From Warburgia ugandensis (taxonomy: Eukaryota; Streptophyta; Magnoliopsida; Canellales; Canellaceae), in the NCBI GenBank assembly GCA_035236585.1, contig CP141130.1:31011501-31075500 (forward strand): 64,000 nucleotides of DNA. The letters are read 5' to 3'. Position numbers and translations under genes: made by a program. Numbering within the stretch: the first letter of the stretch is position 1; every line of letters begins with the position of its first letter. Below are positions 1-13,737 of the stretch, piece after piece. The notes beneath the pieces are model-generated. The model was not told where the DNA came from, did not search any database, and saw nothing but the letters and a program-made list of their open reading frames with translations.

Positions 1-500
1 AAAGTTTTTAATTTTTTCTCACCACTTCTATCCACGTTCTTTTGGCCTTTCCCTTGTCCTTTTAGAACCTTCTACTTGTATTGTCTCTCTTCTTCTAATC
101 GGTGCTGTTTTCGATCTCCTTTGGTGCTAGTCCTAAGTTTCCTCTAACATTTTCATTCTTAATTCCATCCTTTTTTGTCTTGCCACTCATCCATCTCAAC
201 ATCCTCATTTCTGCAACGCTCATCCTATGAACATGATGTTCCTTAACTGCCCAACACTTTGATCCATAAAGCATGGCCAGTATGCAATTTTCCTTTTAGT
301 TTGACTGACACCCGCTGATCATATAAAACTCCAAATGCATATCTCCATTTGTTCCAACTCGCTTGGATTCTTTGGGAACCTCTCTCTCTCAATCTCTCCA
401 CTCTCATGAATTATTAATTCTAAGTACCAAAAGTAGTCTTTTACTCTCTCCCTTGTCTCATCAAGTAAAACTATATCATTTGCTACGGTAAGAAAATCAA
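1..500 (-). mobile_element. RTE-clade LINE, 3' fragment (copy A)
   Basis: This is the C-terminal end of a non-LTR retrotransposon reverse transcriptase, read on the minus strand and running off the left edge of the window. The translation matches the other two RTE copies here: a stretch like VKDYFWYLELIIHESGEIER corresponds to VKDHFRYLGSLIHESGETER of the copy at 13.7-14.3 kb. Against that copy it has lost about 50 bp near position 120, about 20 bp near 280 and about 150 bp near 440. The last deletion moved the active-site box next to the downstream domain, where it now reads VAND instead of FADD (475-486). It cannot encode a working enzyme. Confidence 0.85.
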
Positions 501-1239
501 GATTAGGATCTTCCAATGCATGAGAAATATGGCATCAGACCACCAAGTCAACTCAGTTTTACCTCAAATGAGTTTTCGTTCCGAATCAGAGTTTCCAGAC
601 ATCGCTCCCACCTGTGTGAAGTTAGTGTTAGAATGTCTTGGCAGTGGCCACGTAAGGAGTTAAACTGACACGAAGAGTATCGTGTTGTTATACGCTATGA
701 ATGGTATCCGACATTCTAAGCAAAACAATTGCTAAGTATACCATATCTTTACCATGCAACTTTACGGGTTAAATGAACCTTTCAAGAAAAAAGTTTCACG
801 GGTTAAATGAACTACTGGCTAAAATTATGAGCTGCGGGTTTTTCTTCTTCTACCCATATAAGCATGGGTTTTTGCAACACAACCATTGCTCGATGTGTTG
901 TCACTCCATTGCTTTCTTCCCATTCTTGAACCACACACGCATGTTTTTCCCATTGATATTAGTACTGGTATCAGGCACGTGGTTAGCATCTCCTTGAAAA
1001 GAGCACCAGATTCTTTTTCCCTTCTTTTAAAAGGCATGCAAAATTTGTTAAAATTAACGACCGAAGAGATGGCAAAAAGTACAATGAGCTACTAATAACC
1101 TAAGGATCTCAAAAATGAAAAGTTTCAGAGCCACCAAAACGATCCAATGAACATCACTGGCCGGTAGAGAAATCTATACTTTGAAATAACCAAAGGAAAA
1201 GTTGAGTCCTAGGGTTCACCTTATACAATAGAACAAAAA
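501..1239. other. no recognisable gene
   Basis: I see no family resemblance in this stretch. Short open frames at 773-1095 on both strands overlap each other and lack any motif I know. A short phrase (ttcacgggttaaatgaac and a close variant) occurs twice around 765-810. Confidence 0.5.
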
Positions 1240-1720
1240 AAAACTATTTCAAGAGTGAGTGACCTCTTTCAGTGATCATGATTATCAACCCCCGTGGTTG
1301 GCAGGCTTCCCTTGTTAGACAATCGGCTCTCTCATTATCTCTGTGGTTAGCAGAAAACTTTCTGACTCTCAAAAATATCCTCAATCTAATCAAGATTGTT
1401 AGCAAATTTCCATCCGTCATGACTTCAGGAGTCATCTTCAATAATATTATGTATATGTTTAAATTTATAGGAGAGCAATGTCTGTCTTTGCTGTAATAAC
1501 TTCCTCTTCCGTACAACCCTTTCCATCCAATGGCCCTGCAAATTCAAGTAAAATTTTGCAGTCATGATCATAGATTTTTTATTACTCCTCCAAATGCCTG
1601 CCAGTTCCGGAATTCTGAGGCTCTATCCGTCAATGTTTAATTTTAGCCAATCACTGGAGGTTTAACCCAGGAAACTTTTATCTTCTGATTTGGTGACTTA
1701 ATATCACCGGAGACTTCCAC
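1240..1720 (-). pseudogene. L1 RNase H domain, degenerate
   Basis: Read in two or three minus-strand frames, this gives a plant L1/RVT_3-type RNase H. The N-terminal part is like KVSWVKPPVIG with a following GGVIKNL (usual GGVLRDH), then a central part, then a tail SANHRDNERADCLTREAC. That tail matches the usual V-x-R-x-x-N-x-x-A-D-x-L-A-x-E-A ending. Stops and frameshifts break it. The domain degrades the RNA strand of the cDNA hybrid during target-primed reverse transcription. The N-terminal half is weakly conserved; the C-terminal motif is the firmest evidence. Confidence 0.65.
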
Positions 1721-2001
1721 GATCTTTGAATTTCTGAAATAGAATAGCCTCTAAAAACTTTACGAAGAGAAGCCTAAGTCACCATTGTAAATTTTACTTT
1801 TCTCCAATTTTATATTAGGGCAGTTAAGCACCACAAAAATTGTTATTATTCCTTTCCAAACAATCCAAATAGTTGCAGGTAAGACCCACTTCCAAAGTCA
1901 TCTGCCTTCAGTAGAACCACTTCTCCATTGTCATTTTCATACAAATAGGCTGATTTTTGTGGCATAATCCATTCCATTCTAAATCATTCAAGAACAAAAA
2001 C

Positions 2002-2211
2002 TCAGACTTTAAAGGAAAAACTACGATGGAGAAGGATATGATTTACCAATTCGAAGTCGTTATAGCACACCTCCCATTTGTTCACGAGCTGCCACCCTCT
2101 AGCATTGATGTTATATAAGGCACTGCTCTTTTCCCAAGCTGGCTTTCCACCCAAAACATTGAATGCGAGGTGGCACCTCCCATTTCCGGACTCTACAAAT
2201 ATGGTGAACAT
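2002..2211 (-). pseudogene. L1 zinc-binding region after reverse transcriptase
   Basis: The 69-residue frame contains ARGWQLVNKWEVCYNDFE followed by NHILLHRSFSFKV. It aligns with the plant LINE zf-RVT region, normally R-G-x-x-L-x-x-x-C-x-x-C ... x-H-L-x-x-x-C-x-x-S. Two of the metal-binding cysteines are replaced here (W for C before the retained C, R for C in the LLH-C-S motif). Together with the domains on both sides it identifies the element as L1, but it is non-functional. Confidence 0.7.
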
Positions 2212-2885
2212 CTACATTCATATCAATCAATCTCTACACTGAGATAATCTCGCTTGGGTCCCATTTCCATCTCCTATCAAAACCAAACCCCGTAATATAC
2301 AAATGTTGATATTTAGCCATGAGCTGACTTTATGCTTGAAGGAATTATCGGTGTTCTAAATGGAATTCTCCACTCAAAAACACCATTAACATTGCTCAAA
2401 TGATCAGAAATTGTCACACATTCACATTAGGGACGAGTCTTGTAGGTTTTTCAAAGTTTTCAACTAGAGGTGTACCCCAACATCATTGGTCTGTCTAAAA
2501 TCTGATTTTTTGTCCACTTTTGACTTGAAAATTGCTTTCTTCAAAGATGCATGGAACCAATTTTTGGATGTCTGTCCATGGAACTCCTTTATTTCAAAGT
2601 GGGCTAATAATCTTTATATCTCTAACATATCCCCTCACCTAGAAGGCCATTTTTTAGCTCTTACACATGAATTTGCTAAATTAGAGATCTTAGGATTTGG
2701 CCTCGTAGTCAATGAGGCTCAGATTCCTTGTTAAAGTATTCCTCTCAACGATCAAATGAGAAGGAATATGAATTGATTATAGTGAAAGTAGATAATGAGA
2801 AATCAAAACCCTACTTGGTTTATATGGTAACACACATGAATTGTGGAAGACATTAGCCTAATATAGAAAGAATTATGTTATACTT

Positions 2886-3086
2886 TTATACCTCTTGATT
2901 AAACAATAGATGGATTCCAACCACCTCAATCAATCCACAAATGGCTTTAGTGCATTTTCTCCATAGGAGAGATAAGTCTTCAGCAAATCTCCATAACCAT
3001 TTCGTAAGTAATGCCAAGTTGAATTCTTGGATAAGTTGGACACCTAAACCACCTTCTAGCTTTGGCCTACAAACTTGCTGGTGCAA
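2886..3086 (-). pseudogene. L1 reverse transcriptase tail
   Basis: The frame includes VCRPKLEGGLGVQLIQEFN followed by LALLTKWLWRFAEDLSLLWRK, a very characteristic plant L1 segment (VCxPKxEGGLGIRxLxxFNxALLxKWLWR). It lies between the RT palm and the zinc-binding region. The frame begins just past position 3075, where LTR sequence takes over, so the start of this peptide reads through the junction and is not genuine. Confidence 0.8.
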
Positions 3087-5689
3087 GAATTAGTTGTAAT
3101 ATAGTACGCTAATGAGGTTGATCTCGCGAGGAGTTGAACGAATGTGATGCTAGTAGTCCCTATTTTAAATTATCTAACCCAACCAAAATTTAAAAAGATT
3201 TTTAATCTAAACTAAGAATGATAATTAGCACATGAAAATAGAAATTATGCAAAAACTAGAAACATCCTAAAATTAAAAAAATTTCTAAATTAAAATTTTC
3301 TAAAAATGAAATTAAGCAACTTTCCTAAATCATGCAAATCTAAAAAACTAAGCAATTAAATCAACTTCTTAAGCAATTATGAGAAAATTAATTACTTTCC
3401 TAACTACAAACTAGAAACTAACTAAGATGAAAACTAATGAAATCTAATTACAAATAAACAAGATGAATAAAGAAAAACAATCACTACCAAGCAATGGAAG
3501 GAGAAGTACCCAAGTATTATGCATGTGACCATGGAATGGTACACATGATTCATTGGGCAAAAATGGATCTAATCTACTACTTTGGAAACCTAAATCATGT
3601 AATCTTAACCTAACATTAACTAAGCTATCTAACAATGTAGTTGGGATTTAAAAATTTAAGTGAGCATAAAGTGTATGGTGCTGGAAATTAACATAAACAA
3701 TCCATCCATACAAATTCCAACACCATGCTATTTGAATCATTCACTTAATGGAACACGGAAAAGATGGATTTAATTAATTCTAATGCAAGTAAACATTCAC
3801 TAATAAAGATTATTAACTACTGGACATAAGTATAATTGAAAAATCCAAATAACTTCATTGAACCACATAAAAAATTTATCAACTTAATGCCCAATACATG
3901 TAATCCAAATCTGAAAATTAAATTCTATTACAATGAATTTCATGGCTCTTGATCAACCCACAACTACAAGCTAATTGTTCCAACAATCAATCATAAATAA
4001 GCATGCTTGAAATCAAGTTAAAATTCTACTAGAAATTAAAGGCAAGCTTAAAAAACACCAAGGAAAGTAAGAAGGTATTGCAATGAATAAAAAGGGATTT
4101 AAAGGCAATGAAAAGCAAGGACAAAGATTAGATTCAAGGTGACTTCCCTTGGCTGTCACTTTAAGAGAAAAACCAACCTTAGATCTTAATCTTTGCTTGC
4201 AAAGCAACAATTAGCAAAAAGGTAAGTGAGATCAACAAGAGAAGCAAGGAAGATTAAACGATCTTTCAAGATAATTCAACACCCAAGATCTATGCATGGA
4301 GCACTTGAAGAAGTAGCAGCCCCACCTTGGAATGGAAAACAATACCCAAAAGAGATGAAAGTCCAATCAAACAAGAGGGAAAAGAGAGAGTAGGAAGAAG
4401 ACTCCCTCCTCTTTGTGAAGGAGGCATCTTTTTCCTATGAATTAAAAGTCCCCAAACTTAGGTTTTTGTTGGACGTTTATAGTTTTTCTCCTATAATTTC
4501 TAAGGTGACCTTGTATAGATGTATGGAAAGGATAAAAAGTGGGGAATTGAATGGCTAAGATGAGTGGGGATCTAGGGTTTTAAAAGAGGAAACAAGGTAG
4601 ATAGGTGGCTGCCTATTGGAAGGAGAGTAGGTGGGAGACGCCATTTTTTTAGGAAGGGGCATATACCCCTTCAAAAATGGTTGGAAACCCTTTGAATAAG
4701 GAATGTAGGTGGGTTGGATGAGGTAGGAAAGAGAAAGGAAACTGGAAGGAAAGAGATAAGTAGGAAAAAAAATAGGAAAGTGAGATGAGGTAGGGAAATT
4801 TGATTGACTGAGTGATTTCCTAGGAAGTGGAGATTGGTTGGGTGGTTGGGATGGAAGTTTAGAAAAGTGAAGGACTTTTAGAATGGTAGACGTCTTGAAT
4901 AGAAAGTGAAATTTGTGGTGCATCCCAGGGGTGAGGTGGAAAGTGAAAAAAAAGTGAAAAAAACATGAAAAATAGAAGGGTCTCATCCTATTGGTCCACA
5001 TGCTAACTTATCTTAATGAATTTTTTCTTAATTCTCTTCAAAATATCCCTTAGAATCTCATGGATAATCCTGCAACTTCTCCACCAATTATGACCTTCTA
5101 TTTAACTTAACTTATAAGGCTTTGATGGCTAACTTTGAGGGCTTCATTGGTTAGACTTCATGGCTGGCTTAGATGGATCTCTTAGCTTGGCTCCATAGAT
5201 TAATTCCTTCGCTTGAGTGTCTTGAATAGTTTGGCTTGAATTCCTTAGCTTGTCACCTTGTTTCATGGCTTATATAACTAAGGTGGCTTGAATAGATCCC
5301 ATGCAAAGGTGGTGGAAATGCATGGTTTGCTTTGTGGGTCCACTTTGGCTACCTTTGGCTCTTTTAATTGCACCATTACTTGATCTTAATCTCGATCTCA
5401 TGTTGAATTGATAATTCGTAGGCTTTGACTCAATCTTTTGATCTTGATATTCAATGTTCATTTCAATCGATCTTGGTGGTCGGATCCCCATCACTTCTTA
5501 CAAAAAGTAAAAAATCTAATTAAATCCTACAAAAATATGATTAATCATATACTTACCTCAGATTAGTTTCTGAGCCTACAAAATATCAAAATTTTGAGTC
5601 ATTAGGTCAAAAATCCTAATTTACCCCTATAATTTGTAACACTTAGGTAACTAAATGAATAGTTATTATGCAAAATTAAACACTTATCA
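3075..5689 (-). mobile_element. LTR of a Tat/Athila-like gypsy element (copy X, probable solo LTR)
   Basis: On the minus strand it starts TGATAAGTGTTTAATTTTGC (right edge at 5689) and ends with a segment resembling a known LTR 3' end: GGGATCGA-type wording, an ACTATATTACAACTAATTC phrase and TTCTTGCACC near 3080-3130. The same start, middle and end recur at 61055-63462, about 58 kb away in the same orientation, so this is one dispersed LTR family. There is no coding capacity; open frames at 4555-5001 and 5270-5494 are A+T/C-rich noise. I did not find a clear target-site duplication. Assignment to Tat/Athila rests on remembered LTR end wording and is tentative. Confidence 0.6.
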
Positions 5690-6459
5690 ATAGCTACTAA
5701 ATAACAACAGAAATAAAAGTGGTAAGTAAGAATATTGCCCCAAATAAATTTGAGAAGAGTTATGCAACTCCTAAAAGAAAGACACCTTACCTTCTAACAT
5801 GCCAATTGATTATCGATTCTATTAACTAGCTTTTTCCAATGTTTCTTTAGGTCAACCAATTATCAAGTGTAGGCCTGTATATGTTTATGGTACATTGTCG
5901 ATATTACAATTGAGCTCATTGGCTAAATTGTAATGGGCATAATTTCTAAGTTTTGTCCATAATTCATAAGTTAATATAAAAAACAATTTAATGAGTATAA
6001 TTTCTGAGATTTATCCATAATTCTTGAGTTATTATCCAAAAATAAAAATGGGTTATTTCTTTTCTAGTTAACCATTAATAATATAGTATAGTAGCATACG
6101 ATGGATGTGAAAAGAAAATGAAGGATAGACTAAACAACTTAAATTAGAAAAACCATAAGTTTCTAGGAAATTGAAAACATGTTTAATGAAATGAAAGAAT
6201 TAATGATTACATAAGTAAATGGATTAAAGGAGCCTACGTGAGGAATGCATGATTATATAATCAAGGGATTGATGAAGCTTAGGATATAGAAATAGAAGAT
6301 GTATAGATGATTAGCTAAGAAAAGTAAATTGAGTGCTAATGGAAACTTAGGTGAGAAAAATGTGTAACTATAGAGTGTAATGTGTGAGGCATGCCCAAGT
6401 AATACTAAGGGATATGATAATATATGAAGTAAAAACACAATTGCATTGGAGAATAGCTA
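5690..6459. other. non-coding, short direct repeat
   Basis: No gene is seen. Two related units of about 53 bp start at 5931 and 5989 (TAATGGGCATAATTTCTAAG and TAATGAGTATAATTTCTGAG), a 58-bp-period direct duplication. Confidence 0.5.
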
Positions 6460-9400
6460 GTGTTAGGACAGCTCATTAGCCCATGCATGTGATGGAAATT
6501 ACATATGTAAAGATTAGTGTGTACTAGGATAGCTGGCCTCTTGCATGGAGGTAGCTTTCTTCACTAAACATTAAGGGATATAAATGAAAGCGAAACTGAT
6601 TTCCCTCATCAGCATGCCTCCCATGGCCAGATAAGGAAGAGAAAACCAGATCTGAATGTGTGGTGAACGGCGGAGAAGAAGATGAAATTGGAGGTGGAAT
6701 TGAAGGAAGAAAAGAGGCGTCCAGCTGGGGGAGTGAGTTGCAGCTAGTTAGGGGATTGGATCACCGCAGAAAATTGGAAAATTGGATAGCTTCTTCTCAA
6801 GTAGGAGGCATAAGAAGATCTTTAACATCATCCATACCTTGGTTTTCCAAAAATCTGAAGCAAAATTAAGGATTTTCAAAAGAGTTTTGTAAGTTGTGTA
6901 TGATAGTATGCGCTTGGTTCCATGAATGAATGTTGTGCATCAAATTTTGTGATTTTTTGTTTCCAGATTTCACCGTGATAGACCCTGCTACATATAAGTG
7001 AATGATGTGTTCTTGTTCCAAATTTGAATGGAATTAATGGTTAGGATCGTCCTTGCGTGTAGCTAAGTTTTCTATCCAAATTTCTGTAACTTGTAAAGTT
7101 ACATCTTGGGGTGTCTTTCTAGCTGAAATGTTACCCTGTAGTGCTGGAATTTTCTCGTGGTTTTTGGCCTGAATATTAGTGATGTTATGGACTATTGACA
7201 AAGCGTGGAATTGGTTCGAATGGATATGAAATTTTGGGTGCTTTTACTAGCTATTTGTGGCATGTAAAGGGCATGAGTTTATTGCAGTTTTTTGAAAAAA
7301 ATTCATGTCTCTTTCTCTCACGTGTTTTGTTATAGAATGGGCTTCAAATGTTGCAAAATTCTTTAGGAGCATGTCACAGAGTATCTTACATGCTTGGGTA
7401 TGAATTTCTTTCATTAGATAGCAATTGAATGCTTAAGTCATGGGCTAATGGTGTATGGAATGGGGATTACTCACTGCAGTTTTTTTCAGGATGACACGCA
7501 GTTTCACTTGAGTTTTGGGTTATCAAATGTAGTCCCTAACAGAGGAATTTCAATGCATTATCATCAAAGTTGACTACTCTAATATCTCTGATAGTAAATG
7601 TTTCTCAAAAGCATGAGGATTTAGTTTATTTTCAGGGAAATTTCATGTCTTGAACCATACGCCTAGTTTCTATCTATACATGTGTTGTTCAAAAGTATTG
7701 TTATTATATGGGGGTATTGCTGCCATCTTATAACATTTTGCACACCGTTGGATTAGGAATGGAATGAGTGAAAATGATATTGAATTCCAAGTGTTTTACT
7801 AGCTTTTAGCATCATAAGAGAAGTGTTGAAGGACTGTATTTTCTACAGAAATTTACACCTAGTCTTAGCAAATGTCTGAAATACCTAATGTATAGATTAA
7901 CCTTTGGGCTTATTACTGGCACAAAAGAGTTTGAAATACTGATATTCTCAACGTTTATGTGTCCATGGAATACTAGTGGCTTACATGAGTAATAAAGCAA
8001 GGAATGTAACGTAGTTCTTGCAAGTTATTGAGCTATAGTGAATGTTAAGTATTTTGACACATTTCCACTGTTTTGGAATGAATAAGATAAGGCCTTATAC
8101 ATGTAACCATGACTGAAAAATGATGGAAAGAACCTAAGGCTTTGATAACCGAGAGATAGGGGTTTTACCCCTTATTAGTGACGTTGAAGTAGAGATGTTT
8201 AGCATTGTGTTACCATGACTACTTAAGGGTATTTAACTACTGATTTGGGTGGTTGAAACTCTTTTATATTTATATGAAATGCTCAAATTTAACCTTGGGA
8301 AGGTGCACATAATTCTATGAATAAGTGCTAAGGATTTTTGACATGTTTATGGCTTAGACTGGAATCATGTTCACTTGAGATTACTAAGGATATAATTATT
8401 GATTCTATCGTGAACACTCATGGTCTAAATTTTTATAAATTATTGTTTTGTATTCTTATAGCTTGTTGAAGGTCCATCTCACATGATCTCTGATTTTGAT
8501 ATTTTGTTGAATGGTTGAAAGCATGGGAAAGTTTGCATGATTTCTTATATAGAGAACTACTTGTTATGAATTGCAAACAATGTATGGAATGGGTGGACAC
8601 TTGGTTTCTTTAAATTTGTTCAATGAATACATGCATTATGGTAACTAAGTGCATTATCTAATGATTGATAAATGCATGTTTGAATGCTTAGAGAAACCAT
8701 GCTTTATAGCTCGTCTTAGCTATGGATTTTGGAAAGCTTTCATGCCTTTGAAATGAATGCATATAAAGCTTTTGAGAAAAAAGGGGTCCACGCTGGATGT
8801 TTCCCTTTGTAGACAAATAATTTGTGAAAGACAAAAGGACGTGAACTGTTCGTCAATGGCATGAATGAATTAATGCTTTTGCTGTATAGATGAATGGATT
8901 TAAATGGATTCTTGTGTGATTTGAAAGGCAGTTGAGTGTATAGTCATTTCTTTTATGTGATGCTTCTTTAGAAATGGTTGACCGACAAGTGTGTCTCTAG
9001 GCTAGGAGGCCAAGGGTAATTCCCTAAGTGACTATGCTAAGAGGTACAAAATGGCCCTTACCCTCAGACTTGATAAATGCTCGTTTGTAAGGGATGATTG
9101 ATGTAGGAGTATGCTTCATGGGGTTGCTCCTAGGATAAAATTAATAACTCATGAGGCCGGCTTGAAATGGATCATGTTGTATCCACGGCCAATTTAGAGG
9201 TGACAGAAATTGCTTTTAGTGATAGTAACTATTCTATGGGCATAGATGTCTAGATATGATATGAAAAACATGAGCTAACATGTTGGTCACTCTTGAGAGT
9301 TAGACTAGAGCTTACGGCAGAATGGTTTTGCCACTATGCATTGATCTGCATTTTCATGGACTCAACTAATGATTTGACCCAGTGATTCACGGATATGGTT

Positions 9401-10354
9401 AGAAATAGGAGATTAGTAAAAGAATGTCCTGGTCCGTTTACCAACTGATACCACACCATATATGTTTTGTGTTTACCAACCGATACCACACCATATATGT
9501 TTTGTTGATATATTGCTTCTTTTTGTTGATACAATTTTATTGACCATTTCTAATTCACCAATGGTTTTATCCGTCAATTGTGATTATGTCAATTTTCAAA
9601 AATTGATAGTTTTCAATGATTGATTCTGAAAGATTACAAGTTATGAATGACTTCAAATGATTGAATAATATAAATGAACTTCAAATATTATGTGTTCTCA
9701 AAGAAAAGGATGTAGTTTGACTATATGATATAAATGCGAAATGACTTGATATTCATTGACTGATTCAACTATTGAATAACACGCCATTAGATCATTGACA
9801 ATACATTATGGAATGGATGAATGTATACCCACGTGTTTTGTGTTTAGACAAAATCATATGATGATAGTGTTGAACAGGTATATCTTATTTAATTTATCAA
9901 TGATTGACTTATTAACTGCTCATGTATGTATGTTGCTTGCCAAGTTTTATTGATATGGTTTATAATAGGGTTTACCTACTAATCATGCTCACCCTGCTAA
10001 CATTTTCAGGTGAGAGTTTAGGGAGACTCAATGCTTGGGAAAGGGGGAAAGCAAAGGAGGTGAGCACTTGATTTAGAGATGTAAGAATTGAGCTTACTTT
10101 AGATGCTTTAGATAGGGTTTGTTGTATTAGACAATATGTATCATATCTATTTTTTGTTGGCACTATAGAGTGATGTAAACATTAATGGTTCTGTTAAGTT
10201 ATGGTTTGATGATGGTAGTTATGGCTGTGACTAGTAGATCCTATGGTATGATTCTCTATTCCATCTTATCCATTTACTTTGTTTTGACTGTATGTGAAGG
10301 TTTAAAGAAGTGACCCTGGCTTGAAGAATGGTTTATGAAAAGTACCTATGTACA
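6460..10354 (+). mobile_element. LTR-like non-coding stretch, probably a gypsy LTR
   Basis: About 3.9 kb with no open frame of note. It resembles the long gypsy LTRs elsewhere in the window: a gene-like mixed-composition patch near the front (6590-6870), then a long T/A/G-rich body, a G+C-richer patch at 8980-9180 (including GAGGCCGGCTTGAAATGGAT), and a terminal part with CACCCTGCTAACATTTTCAG followed by a region ending CTATGTACA at 10354. I could not define both ends or a target duplication, so the call is by architecture. The 69-residue frame at 6660-6869 has no recognisable domain. Confidence 0.4.
9436..9505. repeat. 35-bp tandem duplication
   Basis: Two adjacent 35-bp units (9436-9470 and 9471-9505) differ by a single base (CCAACTGATA versus CCAACCGATA). 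It is a recent local slippage duplication inside the LTR-like stretch. Confidence 0.95.
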
Positions 10355-10559
10355 ATAAAATTTTCAAATGCTTAAAATTTTTTTTACAAGAAATCTGCTA
10401 CTTTTACAAAAGATTTTTCAAAGGATCATTTCTGAAAACTGGAATGTCACATAAATCCTCCAATTGTAATTTGATGAATTATAGCCAAGAACCTGTAATT
10501 TGTGAAAGTTTGCCTTTGGGCCCAAAACAAGTTCAGATGATCTTAATGTAATCTTAAGG

Positions 10560-11480
10560 TCTCTACCTTGTAAAATCTCATTTCCTACAAAACAAATCGG
10601 TCATAAGAAATTGTAAGTGAGATATGCAAGTTAGAAGAACCAATTCATATGCCTTTAAACCATCCTAAAGAAGATGATCTTGTCAACATTTGACTTAAGT
10701 ACTCTGCTACCATAGTGTAAGGAAATGGGAATAACGCTTTGCCTTGTTTTAGATCCCCTGGGACTTGAGTGAAACCTTTTGGAAAACCATTCAGAAGACC
10801 AAAATACCAAGAGTTGTGAAAATATTTTCCAATCCAGCTAATGAAATTTGGACCAAACCCCATCTTTCGCATCATTGTAATCAAGAAAAGGCCACTTCAA
10901 AGAATGCCACATTTTCCTACTTTTGATGCTGCTAGAATAGCCTCATTTGTAACTAATGGCCCATCCAAAATTTATTGAGTCTCCATAAAAGAAAATTGGA
11001 ATGGATCAATAATTTGAACTAGCACCTTTTTAAACATCTGTACAATCATTTTTACAACAATTTTGTAAGCTAAAGAGATTGAGGAAATTTGCATCTAATC
11101 TCTAATAGATTTTGTGCCTTCTTTCTTTGAGATTAAAAAAAAAAAAAAAAAAGTGCCTTGCCCATTTGATTTGCTTTCTAGAAAATTGCACTACTCCAAA
11201 AAATATCATGAATTAACTCCCAAAAATGCTTATTAAAATCTATGAAAAATGCATCTAGTTTGAAAGCACTATGGAATCGTAATGATTTAATCACTTTATT
11301 CATTTCCTCTCTTTCAAAAGCTTTTTCAAAAGAGAGTTTGCTAGAATCTGAAATGGTTTTGAATTAAATATTATCCAACCTACAATCAAAGAAATGGTTA
11401 CACTAGTAAAGCTTGGAGTAGAACTTATCAATGCCTCTTCAATAATTTTTGGATCCTCAACCTCCTAATTATCAACAAAC
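10560..11480 (-). pseudogene. L1-type LINE reverse transcriptase fragment
   Basis: Minus-strand frames, pieced across several stops, follow the plant L1 RT in order. EDPKIIEEAL near 11440 is the pre-RT linker; FKLDAFFIDFNKHFWELI near 11250 aligns with the usual GPDGFPxxFFQxxWxxI. ILDGPLVTNEAI near 10950 and MRKMGFGPNFISWI near 10850 follow. FGLLNGFPKGF near 10785 then leads to DLKQGKALFPFPY near 10745, where GLRQGDPLSPFLF is expected. The catalytic YADD box near 10600 has decayed to about YDR. An A-run at 11134-11152 sits inside the domain. It is dead and truncated at both ends. Confidence 0.75.
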
Positions 11481-11887
11481 TAATGATTTGATTTTCCTAA
11501 AATCAAGCTAGCTATTTGAAGATCGAGCCCTTTGGATTCTAATTTTTCAATTGGAAAAGACTTTTTTTTTTAAGAATTGAGTTAGTTGCCTAGATTTTGA
11601 GACTGACTAAAATGAAAATGAAGTAGGTTTCAATTATGGGTAGAAAAATGAGGCAGAAAAACTTAATGAGAAGTTGGCTGCCCTTCAAAGTGATATTATT
11701 GGATATATTATAACACAATCTAAGTAGTTGATCAAAGTTGTCAAGCAAACATGATGAGGAAACAACTGAGACAACTATCACTTTTAATTTTTAAATCTTA
11801 TCTCCTTAATAAGCAGATTAGCCATCAACATATAAGAATTTATCTCCATCTAGAGGATTCAAACAACTTAAAAGAATAAATTGAAAA
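11481..11887. other. no recognisable gene
   Basis: A+T-rich sequence between the L1 fragment and the start of the gypsy LTR. A 63-residue minus-strand frame at 11590-11781 is hydrophobic, with no recognised motif. Confidence 0.4.
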
Positions 11888-13022
<1,135 letters not shown>

Positions 13023-13188
13023 CACCAAAAATTGATAGCACTTGTAAAGGTTGTGTGGCAACATCAAGAGGTAAAAGAAACCACATAGGAGTTATAGTTG
13101 GAGATCTAGTAGACATACCCAAAATTGCTAAAAACTTAGGTACTCATTTAAATTTTGAGGATGAAATCTCTTTCAATGATGGAAGTGT
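13023..13188 (+). pseudogene. remnant of gypsy internal region with polypurine tract
   Basis: A short strip links the two LTRs. Its end, TTTTGAGGATGAAATCTC then GATGGAAGTGT directly before TGTCACA at 13189, matches the usual close of chromovirus elements: (F)EDEIS coding end, then purine-rich tract, then 3' LTR. The open frame at 12980-13213 ends in NFEDEISFNDGSVV, the C-terminus of the polyprotein plus polypurine tract. All of gag and almost all of pol are gone. Confidence 0.6.
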
Positions 13189-13593
13189 TGTCACATATAT
13201 ATCCTTGGATTAGGGAAAAGACTTGATTAACTACCTAAGCTTTTCAAATATGTGAAAATTGGACAACCGAGGATGAATTGAATAGGTGGGCCCAACATGA
13301 GTTCTATCATCAATTCAAATCAAATTTGGTAAATTTTAAATCCTCAAAACTTATTAAAATGAATATGTTGTGGACGGAATGACTTGAATTTCAATTCCAA
13401 TTTCATAAAAAAAAATTTGAGCAATTTTCTTGCAAATTGGAAATTTTATCAAAATTCAAGTAATTATAAGAAATTTAAGATTTTCTAAAAATATCAAAAT
13501 TCGGTGAAAAAAGGTGAATTGTTAGATTGTGATCAATGAGAGAATTCCAACAACAATAAGAATGCATGGAATGGAGACTAGGGACTCAAAACC

Positions 13594-13614
13594 TTAAAAT
13601 TTTACAAATGAAGT
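13594..13614. repeat. target-site duplication of the RTE, left copy
   Basis: The 21 bp at 13594-13614 (TTAAAATTTT...AATGAAGT) recur exactly at 17080-17100 on the other side of the LINE. The same phrase stands once, uninterrupted, at the matching place of the other LTR (near 12300), which shows the pre-insertion state. Confidence 0.93.
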
Positions 13615-13737
13615 CATCATCATCAAGACCTTATCCCAATTAGGGGTCAGCCACATGAGTCTTATTCCTCCATTCCACTCTATTAAATACCATGGCTTCA
13701 TTTAGTCCCAAAGTTTTTGAATCTTTCCTCACCACTT

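Larger units (their letters stand above)
1240..3074 (-). mobile_element. L1-type LINE, 3' half, interrupted
   Basis: This is the 3' portion of a plant L1 element on the minus strand. From high to low coordinates the recognisable pieces are the tail of the reverse transcriptase (2886-3086), the zinc-binding region that follows RT (2002-2211) and an RNase H domain (1240-1720). The order is that of RNase-H-bearing plant L1 ORF2. The upstream end stops where the minus-strand LTR at 3075 begins, so the LTR either inserted here or the LINE was already truncated. The 2220-2880 stretch between the pieces contains no motif I can name and may hold another insertion. Confidence 0.75.

Noticed and set aside
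2486-2734. 82-residue plus-strand open frame
   Set aside because: It has protein-like composition, but I cannot match it to any family and it lies between L1 pieces on the opposite strand; not enough to call a gene.
4555-5001. 148-residue minus-strand open frame rich in Phe, Pro and Ser
   Set aside because: It is low-complexity sequence within an LTR, with no domain and no counterpart in copy Y.
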